DNA of 64,000 nucleotides, taken from contig NZ_CP134228.1 in the NCBI RefSeq assembly GCF_031656215.1, positions 1,364,001 to 1,428,000 on the forward strand. The letters are read 5' to 3'. How positions within the stretch are numbered: position 1 is the stretch's first letter; every line of letters begins with the position of its first letter. The notes under the pieces are model-generated. The model worked only from the letters and a program-made list of their open reading frames with translations, had not been told where the DNA came from and made no database searches. The position numbers were made by a program, and so were the translations under genes. Of the stretch, positions 53,298-62,237 are shown in pieces. The stretch comes from Mesorhizobium koreense. GTDB taxonomy: Bacteria > Pseudomonadota > Alphaproteobacteria > Rhizobiales > Rhizobiaceae.

Positions 53298-53999
53298 TTG
53301 GAAAACACGGAAGCACGCGGCCTCCGGACCGCGCAGGATAGCAAGGCCTCCAAGGAGGCTGCCAGCTTATGCCCCGCACATTTCGAACTTCTGTTCGGCG
53401 GTTGCAAGCCCGAGGGTCGTAAGGCCGGCGAGTATCTTTTCATGCACGAGGACCCTGCGGACCGTGTCTACGGGGTCCTGTCGGGAACCGTGGAGATTTC
53501 CACCTATTCCATGAGCGGGCGTAAACTGGTCGCCAATATCGAGCTGTCGCGAAGCCTTATCGGCGAGATCGGCGCGTTGGACGGAGGACCGCGGACGGCG
53601 AGTGCCGTCTGCCTCACCGATTGTGAGCTAGTCTCCTTGAGCCGCGCGCAACTCATGCGCAAGCTGGCGGAGAACGCCTCACTCTCGTTGGCGATGATCG
53701 AGCTCCTGTGCCTGCGCCTCCGCTGGATCAACAACGAACGCAACGACCTGGCGCTTCTCAAGGTCGAGGCCCGGCTCGCCAAGCGGCTGCTGCTCCTCGG
53801 GGAAAGACTGGCCGACGACGCGGGCTGGATCAGGATTTCTCAATCCGAGCTTGCCGCTTTTCTGGGCGCCACACGGGAATCCGTCAACAAGATGCTCAAC
53901 ACCTGGCGCAACCGGGAATTCATCGACATCAAACGCGGTGCGATCCGACTGGTGTCGAGGCACAGCCTGCAGGAGATCGTAAATCTCGAGGACGACTGA
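53298..53999 (+). CDS. Crp/Fnr-family transcriptional regulator
   Basis: A 233-residue regulator with an N-terminal effector beta roll (LFMHEDPADRVYGVLSGTVEIS, then SLIGEIGALDGGPRTASAVC) and a C-terminal HTH_Crp (ISQSELAAFLGATRESVNKMLNTWRNREFI). TTG 53298 is the only reasonable start, as the frame closes six codons earlier. The beta roll has the GEIGALDGGPRTASA pattern that lines the cyclic-nucleotide pocket in CRP, so cAMP binding is plausible, and a cyclase gene lies 4 kb away. Its stop codon directly abuts that of the convergent P450-DyP gene (53999/54000). Confidence 0.9.
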   Translation: MENTEARGLRTAQDSKASKEAASLCPAHFELLFGGCKPEGRKAGEYLFMHEDPADRVYGVLSGTVEISTYSMSGRKLVANIELSRSLIGEIGALDGGPRTASAVCLTDCELVSLSRAQLMRKLAENASLSLAMIELLCLRLRWINNERNDLALLKVEARLAKRLLLLGERLADDAGWIRISQSELAAFLGATRESVNKMLNTWRNREFIDIKRGAIRLVSRHSLQEIVNLEDD

Positions 54000-56900
54000 T
54001 TACAGCTTCGAGAGCAGATAGCGCAGGCTCGAGCGGCTGGGCATGAAGAAATAGCCGCCGCCGCGCGTGGTTACGAAGCTCGGCAAATCGCGCAACAGTA
54101 CGCGTCCCTCGCCCGCTGGAATGGAGAAACTGCCCGTGCCCTCGTTTGCGCCGATGGTCGGATCCTTCTCGCCTGCCAGCCCCTGAAGGAACCCCGACGA
54201 CACCCAGGTTTGCTGCATGAACTCGTATTGTCGCTCGATATCGGCATTAAGGCACATGAAAAGAAGACCCACCTCCTGTCCTTTCTTGTAGCTGCGGCCG
54301 CAGCGAAGGATTCGGTGGCGATTGTTGATCCTGAGCTGAATCTCGGGGTCGTTCCCTAACGAATCCCGCGGATTGGAGCGACGTACATGCGAGCCTAGCG
54401 GGCATTTGAGGCCCTGCGGGTCTTCCATGGCGAAGGCGAAATCATTGTCGGCTTCGCGGTCGGGGCGGCCATTAGGGTTGCGTACGAGGGAACTGCCGTC
54501 CTGCCAGCGCCCGACCATCTTCGCCGCCACCCATTTGGGATTGAGCTTCGAATTGCCCGTCTCCCTTCGCGCGAGGTCCGCCGCGTGCCGGCAATAGGCG
54601 CTGAAGCTGGCGACGTGCTGCTCAAGCTGGCGAATGACCATGAAACTGCCGTTGCGGCCGAAGTCCCGCATTGTCTCCTTTTTGCCGAAAAGCTGCTCCT
54701 CCTGCCCGGTTTCGAGCATCGGTAGGATGCCCTCGCGATCCTGCGCTTCGGGAATCGTGGGCGAGGGCGGATAGAACCCGCTTTCGTCCTTGTAGCCGAG
54801 CAAGAACTCGCCGGGCGCGAGGAGATGCATGGGCGCGACATGCCTGTTGGCGCGTGGTGTGCCCCGCACGACGGGTTGTGAAATGCCGTCGGCAAAGCCG
54901 AAATGCTCGATCGCCTGCTTGCCTTCCCGCTTGATCATCAGCGGAAGCTGAGCCACCAGCTTACCCCCGGCCTTTCCTGCCACCTGCAATACCCCCTGGA
55001 TGTCGGCATCGAGGATCTTGTCGGTCGCGGCATAGCAAACGACCACCATGTCGACCGCCTTCTGCTCCGAACCCCATAGCCAATGCTCCGGTGCACTCTG
55101 GCCGATATCGTCGAGAACGCGGATGCGCGCCTTCGTCGCCATGCCCTGCCGGAAGGCTGCCGGAAAGCCATCGAGGCTTTCATTGCCTGCATCGGTGTCG
55201 AAGCCGAACCGCCTCAACCCCTCGGGCCCGAGGAGCGTGATCACTGCCCGCTCTGGCGAAAGCTGATAGCCGAAGCTGGTTTGCTTCAGCACAAACGCCA
55301 ACCAGTCCCGCCGCGCGGCGCGCGGCAGGTCCGCCGGGACCTGGAAGGCGAGCATTTCCGCTTTCGCGAGCGGACCGAGAGGACCGAAGAAGATCGACTG
55401 GATCTCATCGGTTTCGAGCGTGCGGCTCGGACGCGGACGCGAACCGAAGAGCCGCAGCCAGTCCCGCGCCTCGCTCTCCGTCTCGGCACTGGCGAGGCCG
55501 CTCCGGATCAGTGAATTGATCCGTATGCGGCTGGTCGTGAGGCTGGGATAGGCTGCATACCAGAAGAGGGTCGGCACCTGCTGCGCCCGCGCCCAGCGCT
55601 TGAAACGGTCACCGTCCGTTGCCCCGTCGCGGAAGAGCATCCGCGTCCTCGGAAACCCGAGCGTGTTGCTCCACACGCCCGTCAACCCGGCATGGGCCTT
55701 GGTGATGAAATCTTCCAGATAGCTTTCCCAACTGCCATCGTAGTTGCTGAGGAAGACGAGTTGCTTCGTCTTCGGTAGTGCGACCCATCGAGCGAAATGG
55801 ATCGTGTTGATGTCGGCCAAATAACCGGGCCGAAAGACCTGCCGCGCCATGATGGAGATCAGGTAGAAGGAGAGCCTTAGCGATAGCCGCCGCAGCCAAC
55901 CGGTCTTCAGGCAGGAAACCGCCGTCAGATGGTTTTGCGCGAGACGGTTCTCACGTCTTGCGATCTCCTCCAGGAGCGGCAGGTCCGCCCCCTTGTTGCT
56001 TGGAACGTCCCGCTTCTCCAGATACCGCAGATAGAAGAAAAGGATCAGGCCGATAAAGGCGATCAGCATGCTCACGCCGATGAGCGTCAGCACAAAGGAT
56101 GTACCGAGGGTCAAAAGGTTGCGAAAGAAGCCGGGTTGATAGCCGAACACCAGCGTGTAGTTGATGGTAAGGCAGACGAGCAGGGTCACGGCGACCGCGA
56201 TCAGTACGCGCGGCGCGCGCAGGGTGCGCTTGACCGCGCTGACGACGTTGCCGCCGGGGTTCTCCAGAAGCGTTTCGGCGGGCTCGAAGGCCCAGTCGAA
56301 ACGACCCTGCGCAGCCAGGCCGCGCCGCACCGAAGCCAGGATCTCTCCGGCCTCGGCATTGTCGCCGGCTGCCGCGATCTCCGCTCGCGCCACCTCTTGC
56401 AGTTCGGCCTCCGCGTGGATGCGCTTGACGGAATGGCCCGGCGTTCCCGAGAATACGAGCCCCGCATTGCTGCCGAAGGTGGGGGATATCACCGGCGCGT
56501 TCTGGCGAATGAACGCGTCAACGGGCTGCCGCGTGTCCAGCCCGCAAGCCACATGCAGGAGTTCGCGGAGGACGAGTTCCGCTGCTTTTGCGAAAGCACC
56601 GATCACCTCGTCCTGGGACCCGTCGCCCGACAGTTCGATGACCAGATGACACGCGCCTTTTGCGCCGTTCGTTGCTTCCCCATCGATCACCGCGATGCTG
56701 GCGAAATGGATGACGCCGCTTTTGTCCAGGGCGGTTTTCATTGCCTCGCCAGCCGGATTGCCGAGCGCATCGACCTTTTCGCGCAATTCGTCTGTGCGCA
56801 CGCCTTCCGCGCAGGCGAACACGGCCGTCACCATGGCGTGCTCGACGGTCCTGGAAAGGGGGGCCGGATCGAAGCAGACGACGAGGCTCTCTGGATAGGC

Positions 56901-58163
56901 GCCGAGCCGTGTGAGACGCCCCGCCCTACCATCGGCCCGGCGCAGGCCGGGCTTCAAAAACAGGGAGCGAAAGCACTCGGCGATCTGTACTCGGGCAATT
57001 GCCGCGCCGATGCATTGATGAATGCCGTGGCCGAACACCAGATAGTCGCGCGCCGGCCGGTCCATATCGAAGCGCTCCGGCTCGCGCACCGCCTCGGGAT
57101 CGAACATCGCCGAGAGCGTTGCCGGCATGACCGATGTACCCGCCCTGATCTGCCGTTCGCGCCGCGTGCCCTGGGCGATGACGGCATCATGGGCGGTGTA
57201 GCGGAACGGACCGATCCAGATCGGCTTGAAGCGCATTGCCTCCAGGATCGCACGCTCCAGGCGTGCATTGTCGTCAGCCGCGATGGCTTCTTCCACAACT
57301 CGCCGCGCTTCCGGCCTGGAAAGCACGACGTCCAGGCAGTTGCCGCTCGCCAGAAGATTGGTCGGCGTGAAGCCGGCGATCATGCCGAGCATGATGGCGT
57401 GGATCTCACCCAGCGTGATCTGCGGATCGTCCTCGTCGAGCAGATCGACGAGCCTGCCAACCGGCGTGGAACGCGGGACCGTTCCCTCGCGCACGGCCTC
57501 GATCGACCGGTCGATCGCTTGCTTTACCCGGTCGGCAGCGACCACTGCCAGTTCGCGTACGACCGGATTCGCGCCGGGGTCGGCGAAAAACAGCCCGCTC
57601 AGTGCATTGGCCCAGTGCGAGAAGGAGGCCTCGTCGTCGATCACCATGCCGAAATATTCGCGGCAGATTCGCACCGGCACTACGCGCAGGAGATCGTCCA
57701 CGGCATCGAAACGAGGCGCGGCGCGCTGCATGATTGCCTGCGCATGGCGCGCCGCCAGGGGCCGTACCATGCCCTCCACCTCATCGACCGGAAAGGCGCT
57801 CAGCACATGCGATTTCATGCGCCGGTAATCTGGTCCATCCTGCATGCCGAGGATGAAGTTGGTGCCGCCGGCGATCTCGGTCATTTCCAGGCCGTAAGGC
57901 GTCTGGAACACATCCTGCCGTTCCAGTATTTCGCGCACGTCGTCGTTGCGCGTGACCAAGACGAATTTGCCGAGGCGCAGGATCGGAAAGAATCGTCGAA
58001 GGAAGCCTAGCGCCCAGCGCGGATTTTCCAGAAGGCGGCTTGTGAGCTTCGCGCGCAAACCCTTTGCGCGGAGCCGCTCGATGTCGAACGGTGGCATGTC
58101 GGCCACCGGCCTCTGATTGCGCTGTGCCTCGCGCACGCCATCATAGTATTTGGTCGTCGCCAT
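54000..58163 (-). CDS. Cytochrome P450 - membrane linker - DyP-type peroxidase fusion protein
   Basis: A 1387-residue protein. Residues 1-435 form a cytochrome P450 domain with ExxR as EAMR (308-311) and heme loop FGHGIHQCIG, Cys near 384. The oxygen-binding I-helix motif is AGFTPT (263-268), lacking the usual acid-Thr pair. About 440-640 is a linker domain of unknown type. Two hydrophobic helices follow near 653-675 and 688-713. Residues ~900-1387 carry a DyP peroxidase domain with GFADGISQP (the GxxDG motif, near 1089), heme-ligand His in LGSHVRRSNPRD near 1259 and RILRCGRSY. The 720-900 block (LVFLSNYDGSWESYLEDF) leads into DyP. ATG 58163 has GGGGA upstream. A cyclase gene lies 93 bases upstream on the same strand. 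Confidence 0.85.
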   Translation of the reverse strand: MATTKYYDGVREAQRNQRPVADMPPFDIERLRAKGLRAKLTSRLLENPRWALGFLRRFFPILRLGKFVLVTRNDDVREILERQDVFQTPYGLEMTEIAGGTNFILGMQDGPDYRRMKSHVLSAFPVDEVEGMVRPLAARHAQAIMQRAAPRFDAVDDLLRVVPVRICREYFGMVIDDEASFSHWANALSGLFFADPGANPVVRELAVVAADRVKQAIDRSIEAVREGTVPRSTPVGRLVDLLDEDDPQITLGEIHAIMLGMIAGFTPTNLLASGNCLDVVLSRPEARRVVEEAIAADDNARLERAILEAMRFKPIWIGPFRYTAHDAVIAQGTRRERQIRAGTSVMPATLSAMFDPEAVREPERFDMDRPARDYLVFGHGIHQCIGAAIARVQIAECFRSLFLKPGLRRADGRAGRLTRLGAYPESLVVCFDPAPLSRTVEHAMVTAVFACAEGVRTDELREKVDALGNPAGEAMKTALDKSGVIHFASIAVIDGEATNGAKGACHLVIELSGDGSQDEVIGAFAKAAELVLRELLHVACGLDTRQPVDAFIRQNAPVISPTFGSNAGLVFSGTPGHSVKRIHAEAELQEVARAEIAAAGDNAEAGEILASVRRGLAAQGRFDWAFEPAETLLENPGGNVVSAVKRTLRAPRVLIAVAVTLLVCLTINYTLVFGYQPGFFRNLLTLGTSFVLTLIGVSMLIAFIGLILFFYLRYLEKRDVPSNKGADLPLLEEIARRENRLAQNHLTAVSCLKTGWLRRLSLRLSFYLISIMARQVFRPGYLADINTIHFARWVALPKTKQLVFLSNYDGSWESYLEDFITKAHAGLTGVWSNTLGFPRTRMLFRDGATDGDRFKRWARAQQVPTLFWYAAYPSLTTSRIRINSLIRSGLASAETESEARDWLRLFGSRPRPSRTLETDEIQSIFFGPLGPLAKAEMLAFQVPADLPRAARRDWLAFVLKQTSFGYQLSPERAVITLLGPEGLRRFGFDTDAGNESLDGFPAAFRQGMATKARIRVLDDIGQSAPEHWLWGSEQKAVDMVVVCYAATDKILDADIQGVLQVAGKAGGKLVAQLPLMIKREGKQAIEHFGFADGISQPVVRGTPRANRHVAPMHLLAPGEFLLGYKDESGFYPPSPTIPEAQDREGILPMLETGQEEQLFGKKETMRDFGRNGSFMVIRQLEQHVASFSAYCRHAADLARRETGNSKLNPKWVAAKMVGRWQDGSSLVRNPNGRPDREADNDFAFAMEDPQGLKCPLGSHVRRSNPRDSLGNDPEIQLRINNRHRILRCGRSYKKGQEVGLLFMCLNADIERQYEFMQQTWVSSGFLQGLAGEKDPTIGANEGTGSFSIPAGEGRVLLRDLPSFVTTRGGGYFFMPSRSSLRYLLSKL

Positions 58164-58256
58164 CGCGAATTCCCCGGACAGCATGGCCTTATGCGTGGAT
58201 CGGTCGGAATTATGTGAAGCAGTTCACGCCGGGGCTGAGATGCATCGCACTTCGTC

Positions 58257-60002
58257 CTATTCGGCGAGGTTGAAGTTATCGATGAGGAAGGCGGTGGCCG
58301 ATCTCTCCACGAACGGAATCCATTCGACCCGCTCGAGCGAAAAGTCGGGATGGTATGTGTGGAAGAGTTCTCTCTCTCTTCGTGCCTCTTCGATGCGATT
58401 GCTGCGCGCCAGAGCCCCGATCTTCAGGAAGCGCGCATAGAAATATTGCGGGGACAGGCTGAGCGACCCTTCGGCTGCATTAATGGCCTCTCCCCATTGT
58501 CGGTTGAAGCAATAGGCCGCGGCCAACTCGCCCAGATTGTGAAACCCGTAAATGTCGAAAGGGCTCAGGCGTCGCGCGGTCTTGAACATAGGAACGGCCG
58601 TGGCGGCCTCACCCAGCAGCAGATGCGCACTACCCATTGCCGAGTGGGCGAAAGCAAAGCTGGGGTTGATCTGCAACGCCTCGAACAGATGCTCGATCGC
58701 CAGTTTAGGCTGCCCACGCATGATCGCCACGATCCCCAGATGGGCATGCGGCCGGGCGTTCTGGCTATCCATCAGCAATGCCTTGCGCGATAGATCCGCG
58801 ACCTTGTCCATATCGTCACCGGCACCGGAGTGCAGCCAGCCGCGCCAGAAATACCACCAGGCCAGCTCATTGAGCACGGCACTGGAATTCGGTTCCTTCT
58901 TGCGTGCCTCCTCGAGACAATCGAAGGCAAGTGCGGTGTCCTCGCGGGTGCGGCGCTGCATGTGCCAACGCCCCCGCCTGACGAGTTGCCAGGTCTCCAG
59001 ACTTTCCCAGGGTACTTGGAAGGTCCGCGCCTGCTCGGCCCGTTCTACCTCCTTCTCCAGCATAGTGACGATCATGCCGCCGACTTCGTCGTTCACCAGC
59101 GAAAGCTCCGAAATCGGTCGGCGGAACCCACGCGACCAGATCAACCTTTCGTTGACGGCATCAGTCAGTGTGATGGTGAGGTCAAATTGCCTGCTGGTGC
59201 GAGAGATATTCCCCTCCACCAAATAGCGCGCGCCCAGTGCGCTGCCGGTCCTCCGCGCGCCCAGCGCCTTGTCACGAAACTGAAAGCTGGATTCCTTGGC
59301 GATGACCGGGAGCCAGCGCGTGCTGCATAGTCCCTGGATAATATCTTCGGCGACACCATCGGCCACGTAATCGAATTCCTGGGGACCTACTTCATTCTGG
59401 AACGGCAGGACAGCAATAGCTGGCGGCGCAGAGGGATTAGCCGTGCTTTGCGGTTTGACCCGAGCATTATCGCCGCCTTCCCTGCTTGCAACGAAGACCC
59501 GTACCGGAAGGGCAATATTCTTGAGCATCTGCTCGCCCAGATCGGTAAAGCGCGCCGCAACCTTGTCTCTTACGTGGTTCCAGGTGGTCTCGGAAATTGC
59601 CAGCCCGTCATAGGGCGCCAGTTCTTGGATACGGGCCGCGATGTTCACGTCGTCACCATAGAGGCTGGAGCCGCGGACGATGACATTTCCCGTGTTGATC
59701 CCAACTCGGAACTGCATGCGCATCTCGTCCGACACGCGATTGTTCAGGGTGACGATCCTCTGCTGAAAATCGAAAGCGGCGCGCAGCGCATCGATCGGCG
59801 TGCCAAATTCCGCCATGATGCTGTCACCGGCGGCACCGAAAGTGCGCCCGCCCGCAGCGTCGCAGCTATCAGCGATTATCGACCGCCGTTCCTCGAACGC
59901 AGCCACGGCGAATTCATCGTCGATCCCCATCAGGCGTGAAAACCCAACCGCGTCTATGGACGCGATTGTTGTGACCTGTCGGGTATATTGCCCCTCGGAC
60001 AT
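58257..60002 (-). CDS. Class III adenylate/guanylate cyclase with TolB-like region and TPR repeats
   Basis: A 581-residue cyclase of rhizobial type. The catalytic domain is at about 10-180, with metal Asp residues in ASIDAVGFSRLMG and FGAAGDSIMAEF and Asn/Arg in YGDDVNIAARI. A TolB-N-like segment follows (PPAIAVLPFQNEVGPQEFDYVADGVAEDI), then TPR-like repeats around RKALLMDSQNARPHAHLGI and HLFEALQINPSFAFAHSAMGSAHLLLG. ATG 60002 is taken as the start; the longer frame begins with TTG. It lies upstream of and probably co-transcribed with the P450-DyP fusion, and is divergent from the LuxR gene. CRP-like half-sites occur in the shared 212-base upstream region. Confidence 0.87.
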   Translation of the reverse strand: MSEGQYTRQVTTIASIDAVGFSRLMGIDDEFAVAAFEERRSIIADSCDAAGGRTFGAAGDSIMAEFGTPIDALRAAFDFQQRIVTLNNRVSDEMRMQFRVGINTGNVIVRGSSLYGDDVNIAARIQELAPYDGLAISETTWNHVRDKVAARFTDLGEQMLKNIALPVRVFVASREGGDNARVKPQSTANPSAPPAIAVLPFQNEVGPQEFDYVADGVAEDIIQGLCSTRWLPVIAKESSFQFRDKALGARRTGSALGARYLVEGNISRTSRQFDLTITLTDAVNERLIWSRGFRRPISELSLVNDEVGGMIVTMLEKEVERAEQARTFQVPWESLETWQLVRRGRWHMQRRTREDTALAFDCLEEARKKEPNSSAVLNELAWWYFWRGWLHSGAGDDMDKVADLSRKALLMDSQNARPHAHLGIVAIMRGQPKLAIEHLFEALQINPSFAFAHSAMGSAHLLLGEAATAVPMFKTARRLSPFDIYGFHNLGELAAAYCFNRQWGEAINAAEGSLSLSPQYFYARFLKIGALARSNRIEEARRERELFHTYHPDFSLERVEWIPFVERSATAFLIDNFNLAE

Positions 60003-60126
60003 TGTTGTCGGCAGGTGCCCCCCAATAAAGTTCAGCCTAGCCCTCCCGAAAAGTCCAAACAACCATCAAGAGGCCTCCAGACATTTTTCCGAGGTCCTTT
60101 GGCCCCAAGCGTTCCGGAGCAGCAAA

Positions 60127-60142
60127 TGTAGTCAATTTCACA
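60127..60142. promoter_or_regulatory. Candidate CRP-like site between cyclase and luxR genes
   Basis: TGTAG-TCAATT-TCACA matches eight of the ten conserved bases of the CRP palindrome, with one arm perfect. It lies about 125 bases before the cyclase start and 73 bases before the LuxR start. A second GTGT-N6-ACAC element follows near 60161. The match is weaker than that at 8609-8624 and may be chance. Confidence 0.3.
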
Positions 60143-60214
60143 GAAGTCATATGCGAGCGCGTGTAATGTAACACCGTTCAACAGATCGTCCGACTATAAA
60201 ATCAGGTGTTCGAC

Positions 60215-61024
60215 ATGACAGCCCTCTCAATCTGTACCGCATCCTCCAACGGAGTGGGCATGCCGCTCGAAGGGATCAATCCTGAATTCATCGATGATGC
60301 CGATCCGCCCCAGGCGGTACCCAGCTTCATCAAGCAAGAAGTCCGCCGTGCCGTTGTACAGAAGGGTTCAGTGCTCCTGATCGACGATCGCATTCTGGCA
60401 CGCGAGTGCTTGCGCAGCAGTCTGGTTTCACGCCACGCCCCATGGGAAGTGGTCGCATACAGCTCCATGGAAGAGTGGCAGAAAAAGGCGGACCGGCATC
60501 CTCCACTGGCCGCTGTGCTCTTCCATGTGGGTTCAGACAAGATCGCTGATTCCCACATGGAGGAGCATATCAAACAGCTCATCAAGGCATCCGGTTCTGC
60601 CCCGCTGATCATCCTGGCGGACAGGGATGACGTGGTGCAGATGCTCAATGCCTTCGAGTATGGCGTGCGGGGCTATATACCTTCGTCGGTGAGTGTTGAG
60701 GTTTGTGTCGAAGCCATAAACCTTGCGCTCGCCGGCGGGGTCTTTGTGCCCGCGAGTACGGTCTTCGCGACGCGCGAGATGATCAATGCCAGCTCCTCGC
60801 ACGATCGGCGCCTGACGGAAATGTTCACCTCCCGGCAAATCCAGGTGGCCAAAGCGATCTGGGAAGGCAAGCCAAACAAGATCATCGCCTATGAGTTGAA
60901 CATGTGCGAAAGCACGGTGAAGGTTCACACCCGCACCATCATGCAGAAGCTGAAAGCCACAAACCGAACCGAAGCCGCCTACAAGGTCTCCAATCTGTTC
61001 GCCAGCAACGGCATCAGTTTGTAA
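60215..61024 (+). CDS. LuxR/NarL-family regulator with degenerate receiver domain
   Basis: The 269-residue protein has a NarL-like arrangement. A receiver-like N-terminal domain (KGSVLLIDDRILARECLRSSL) is followed by a C-terminal LuxR helix-turn-helix (TSRQIQVAKAIWEGKPNKIIAYELNMCESTVKVHTRTIMQKL). In the receiver the acidic pair is present, but the phospho-acceptor strand reads AAVLFHVGS with no Asp, and the late Lys is replaced (GYIPSSVS). It should not be controlled by standard phosphorylation. ATG 60215 has AGGTG upstream. No histidine kinase is nearby. It is divergent from the cyclase/P450-DyP genes and is a candidate regulator of them. Confidence 0.87.
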   Translation: MTALSICTASSNGVGMPLEGINPEFIDDADPPQAVPSFIKQEVRRAVVQKGSVLLIDDRILARECLRSSLVSRHAPWEVVAYSSMEEWQKKADRHPPLAAVLFHVGSDKIADSHMEEHIKQLIKASGSAPLIILADRDDVVQMLNAFEYGVRGYIPSSVSVEVCVEAINLALAGGVFVPASTVFATREMINASSSHDRRLTEMFTSRQIQVAKAIWEGKPNKIIAYELNMCESTVKVHTRTIMQKLKATNRTEAAYKVSNLFASNGISL

Positions 61025-61160
61025 CGCCGTAGCGGCGGTACCCCCAACCTGCGCCGACATTGGGGTCGGTAAATTCTCCGGCGCCCTTCGGCCGTCCGGC
61101 AGCGTCCATATTGGCATGAACCTCGTTCTTGACGAGGTGAAGTTCGATGCCGGGCCGCCG

Positions 61161-62237
61161 CTACAGTCCAGAAACGTCTCCATGCAGAATGTTCACGTCC
61201 GCCGACGAGAAGCTGATCTCGGCGGTGTCTCCAACGACGGGTGGCGGGCTCGACGGATTGTTGAACGTGTCGAGCGAGACGACGCTGTCGCCGAGTTCGA
61301 CCCGGACACGGATGACCGACCCGAGGAAATGCACCTCTGCGATCCTGCCCTTCAGGCTGCTGTCATAACCGGGCCTGCGGCCGAGCGCGATGGCCTCGGG
61401 CCTGAGTGCCAGCGACAGGTGATCGCCGGTCCGCGCTCCGTTCAGCCTGCCCTTGAGCGAGACCTTCCCGGTCTGTACCTTGACGGTGCCGCCCGCCGCA
61501 TCCGTTACCGTGCCGTCAAGGACGTTGAGCGTGCCGACGAAATTGGCGACGAAGCGGGTGGCGGGGCGATTGTAGACCTCGAAAGGCGTGCCGACCTGTT
61601 CGGCCTTGCCGCCATACATGACCGCAATCCGGTCGGAAATGGAAAGCGCCTCCTCCTGGTCGTGCGTCACGAAAATGGTGGTGATGCCGAGTCGCTTCTG
61701 GATCGCGCGTATCTCCTCGCGCAGCGCCACGCGCACCTTGGCGTCGAGCGCCGACAGGGGTTCGTCGAGCAGCAGAAGCTTTGGCCTCGGCGCTAGTGCC
61801 CGCGCGAGCGCGACACGCTGCTGCTGGCCGCCCGATAGCTGGTAGGGATAGCGGTCGCTGAGTTCCGGCAGCTTGATCAGTGCCAGCATCGCCTTGACGC
61901 GTTCGCTGATCTCGGCTTGCGGTGCGCGCGCGACCTTCAGCCCGAAAGCGATGTTTTGCGCGACCGTCATGTTGGGGAATAGCGCATAGGCCTGAAACAC
62001 CATTCCGATATCGCGCTGGTTGGGCTTCAGCCTCGTCACGTCGCGGCCGCCGATGGCGATGTTCCCCGACGAAGGCTCCTCGAAGCCCGCCACCATGCGC
62101 AGTACCGTCGTCTTGCCACAGCCGGATGGGCCGAGGAAGGAAACGAACTCACCGCTCTCGACATCGAGGTTGAAGTCGCGGACCACCTGGGTGGCGCCGA
62201 AACTCTTCTGGATGTTCCTGATCTCTAGAAAAGCCAT
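61161..62237 (-). CDS. ABC transporter ATPase (PotA/PhnT/FbpC type)
   Basis: A 358-residue ATPase with Walker A GPSGCGKTT, signature LSGGQQQRVALARAL and Walker B LLLLDEPLSALD, followed by a C-terminal TOBE region. The class covers importers of polyamines, iron(III), 2-aminoethylphosphonate or similar ligands; I cannot choose between them. Its ATG directly follows the permease stop (62237/62238). It converges with the LuxR gene across a 136-base gap with no gene. Confidence 0.92.
   Translation of the reverse strand: MAFLEIRNIQKSFGATQVVRDFNLDVESGEFVSFLGPSGCGKTTVLRMVAGFEEPSSGNIAIGGRDVTRLKPNQRDIGMVFQAYALFPNMTVAQNIAFGLKVARAPQAEISERVKAMLALIKLPELSDRYPYQLSGGQQQRVALARALAPRPKLLLLDEPLSALDAKVRVALREEIRAIQKRLGITTIFVTHDQEEALSISDRIAVMYGGKAEQVGTPFEVYNRPATRFVANFVGTLNVLDGTVTDAAGGTVKVQTGKVSLKGRLNGARTGDHLSLALRPEAIALGRRPGYDSSLKGRIAEVHFLGSVIRVRVELGDSVVSLDTFNNPSSPPPVVGDTAEISFSSADVNILHGDVSGL

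Noticed and set aside
53194-53340. Frame reading HAFEIGDSVALTDKAAQTII
   Set aside because: It looks protein-like but has no start codon, being preceded by TGA, so it is reported only as a possible remnant within the intergenic entry.
55929-58010. Long plus-strand open frame (693 codons) opposite the P450-DyP gene
   Set aside because: Antisense shadow of a GC-rich gene; no domain and no start signal. The same applies to the 475-codon frame opposite nirK at 19064-20491.
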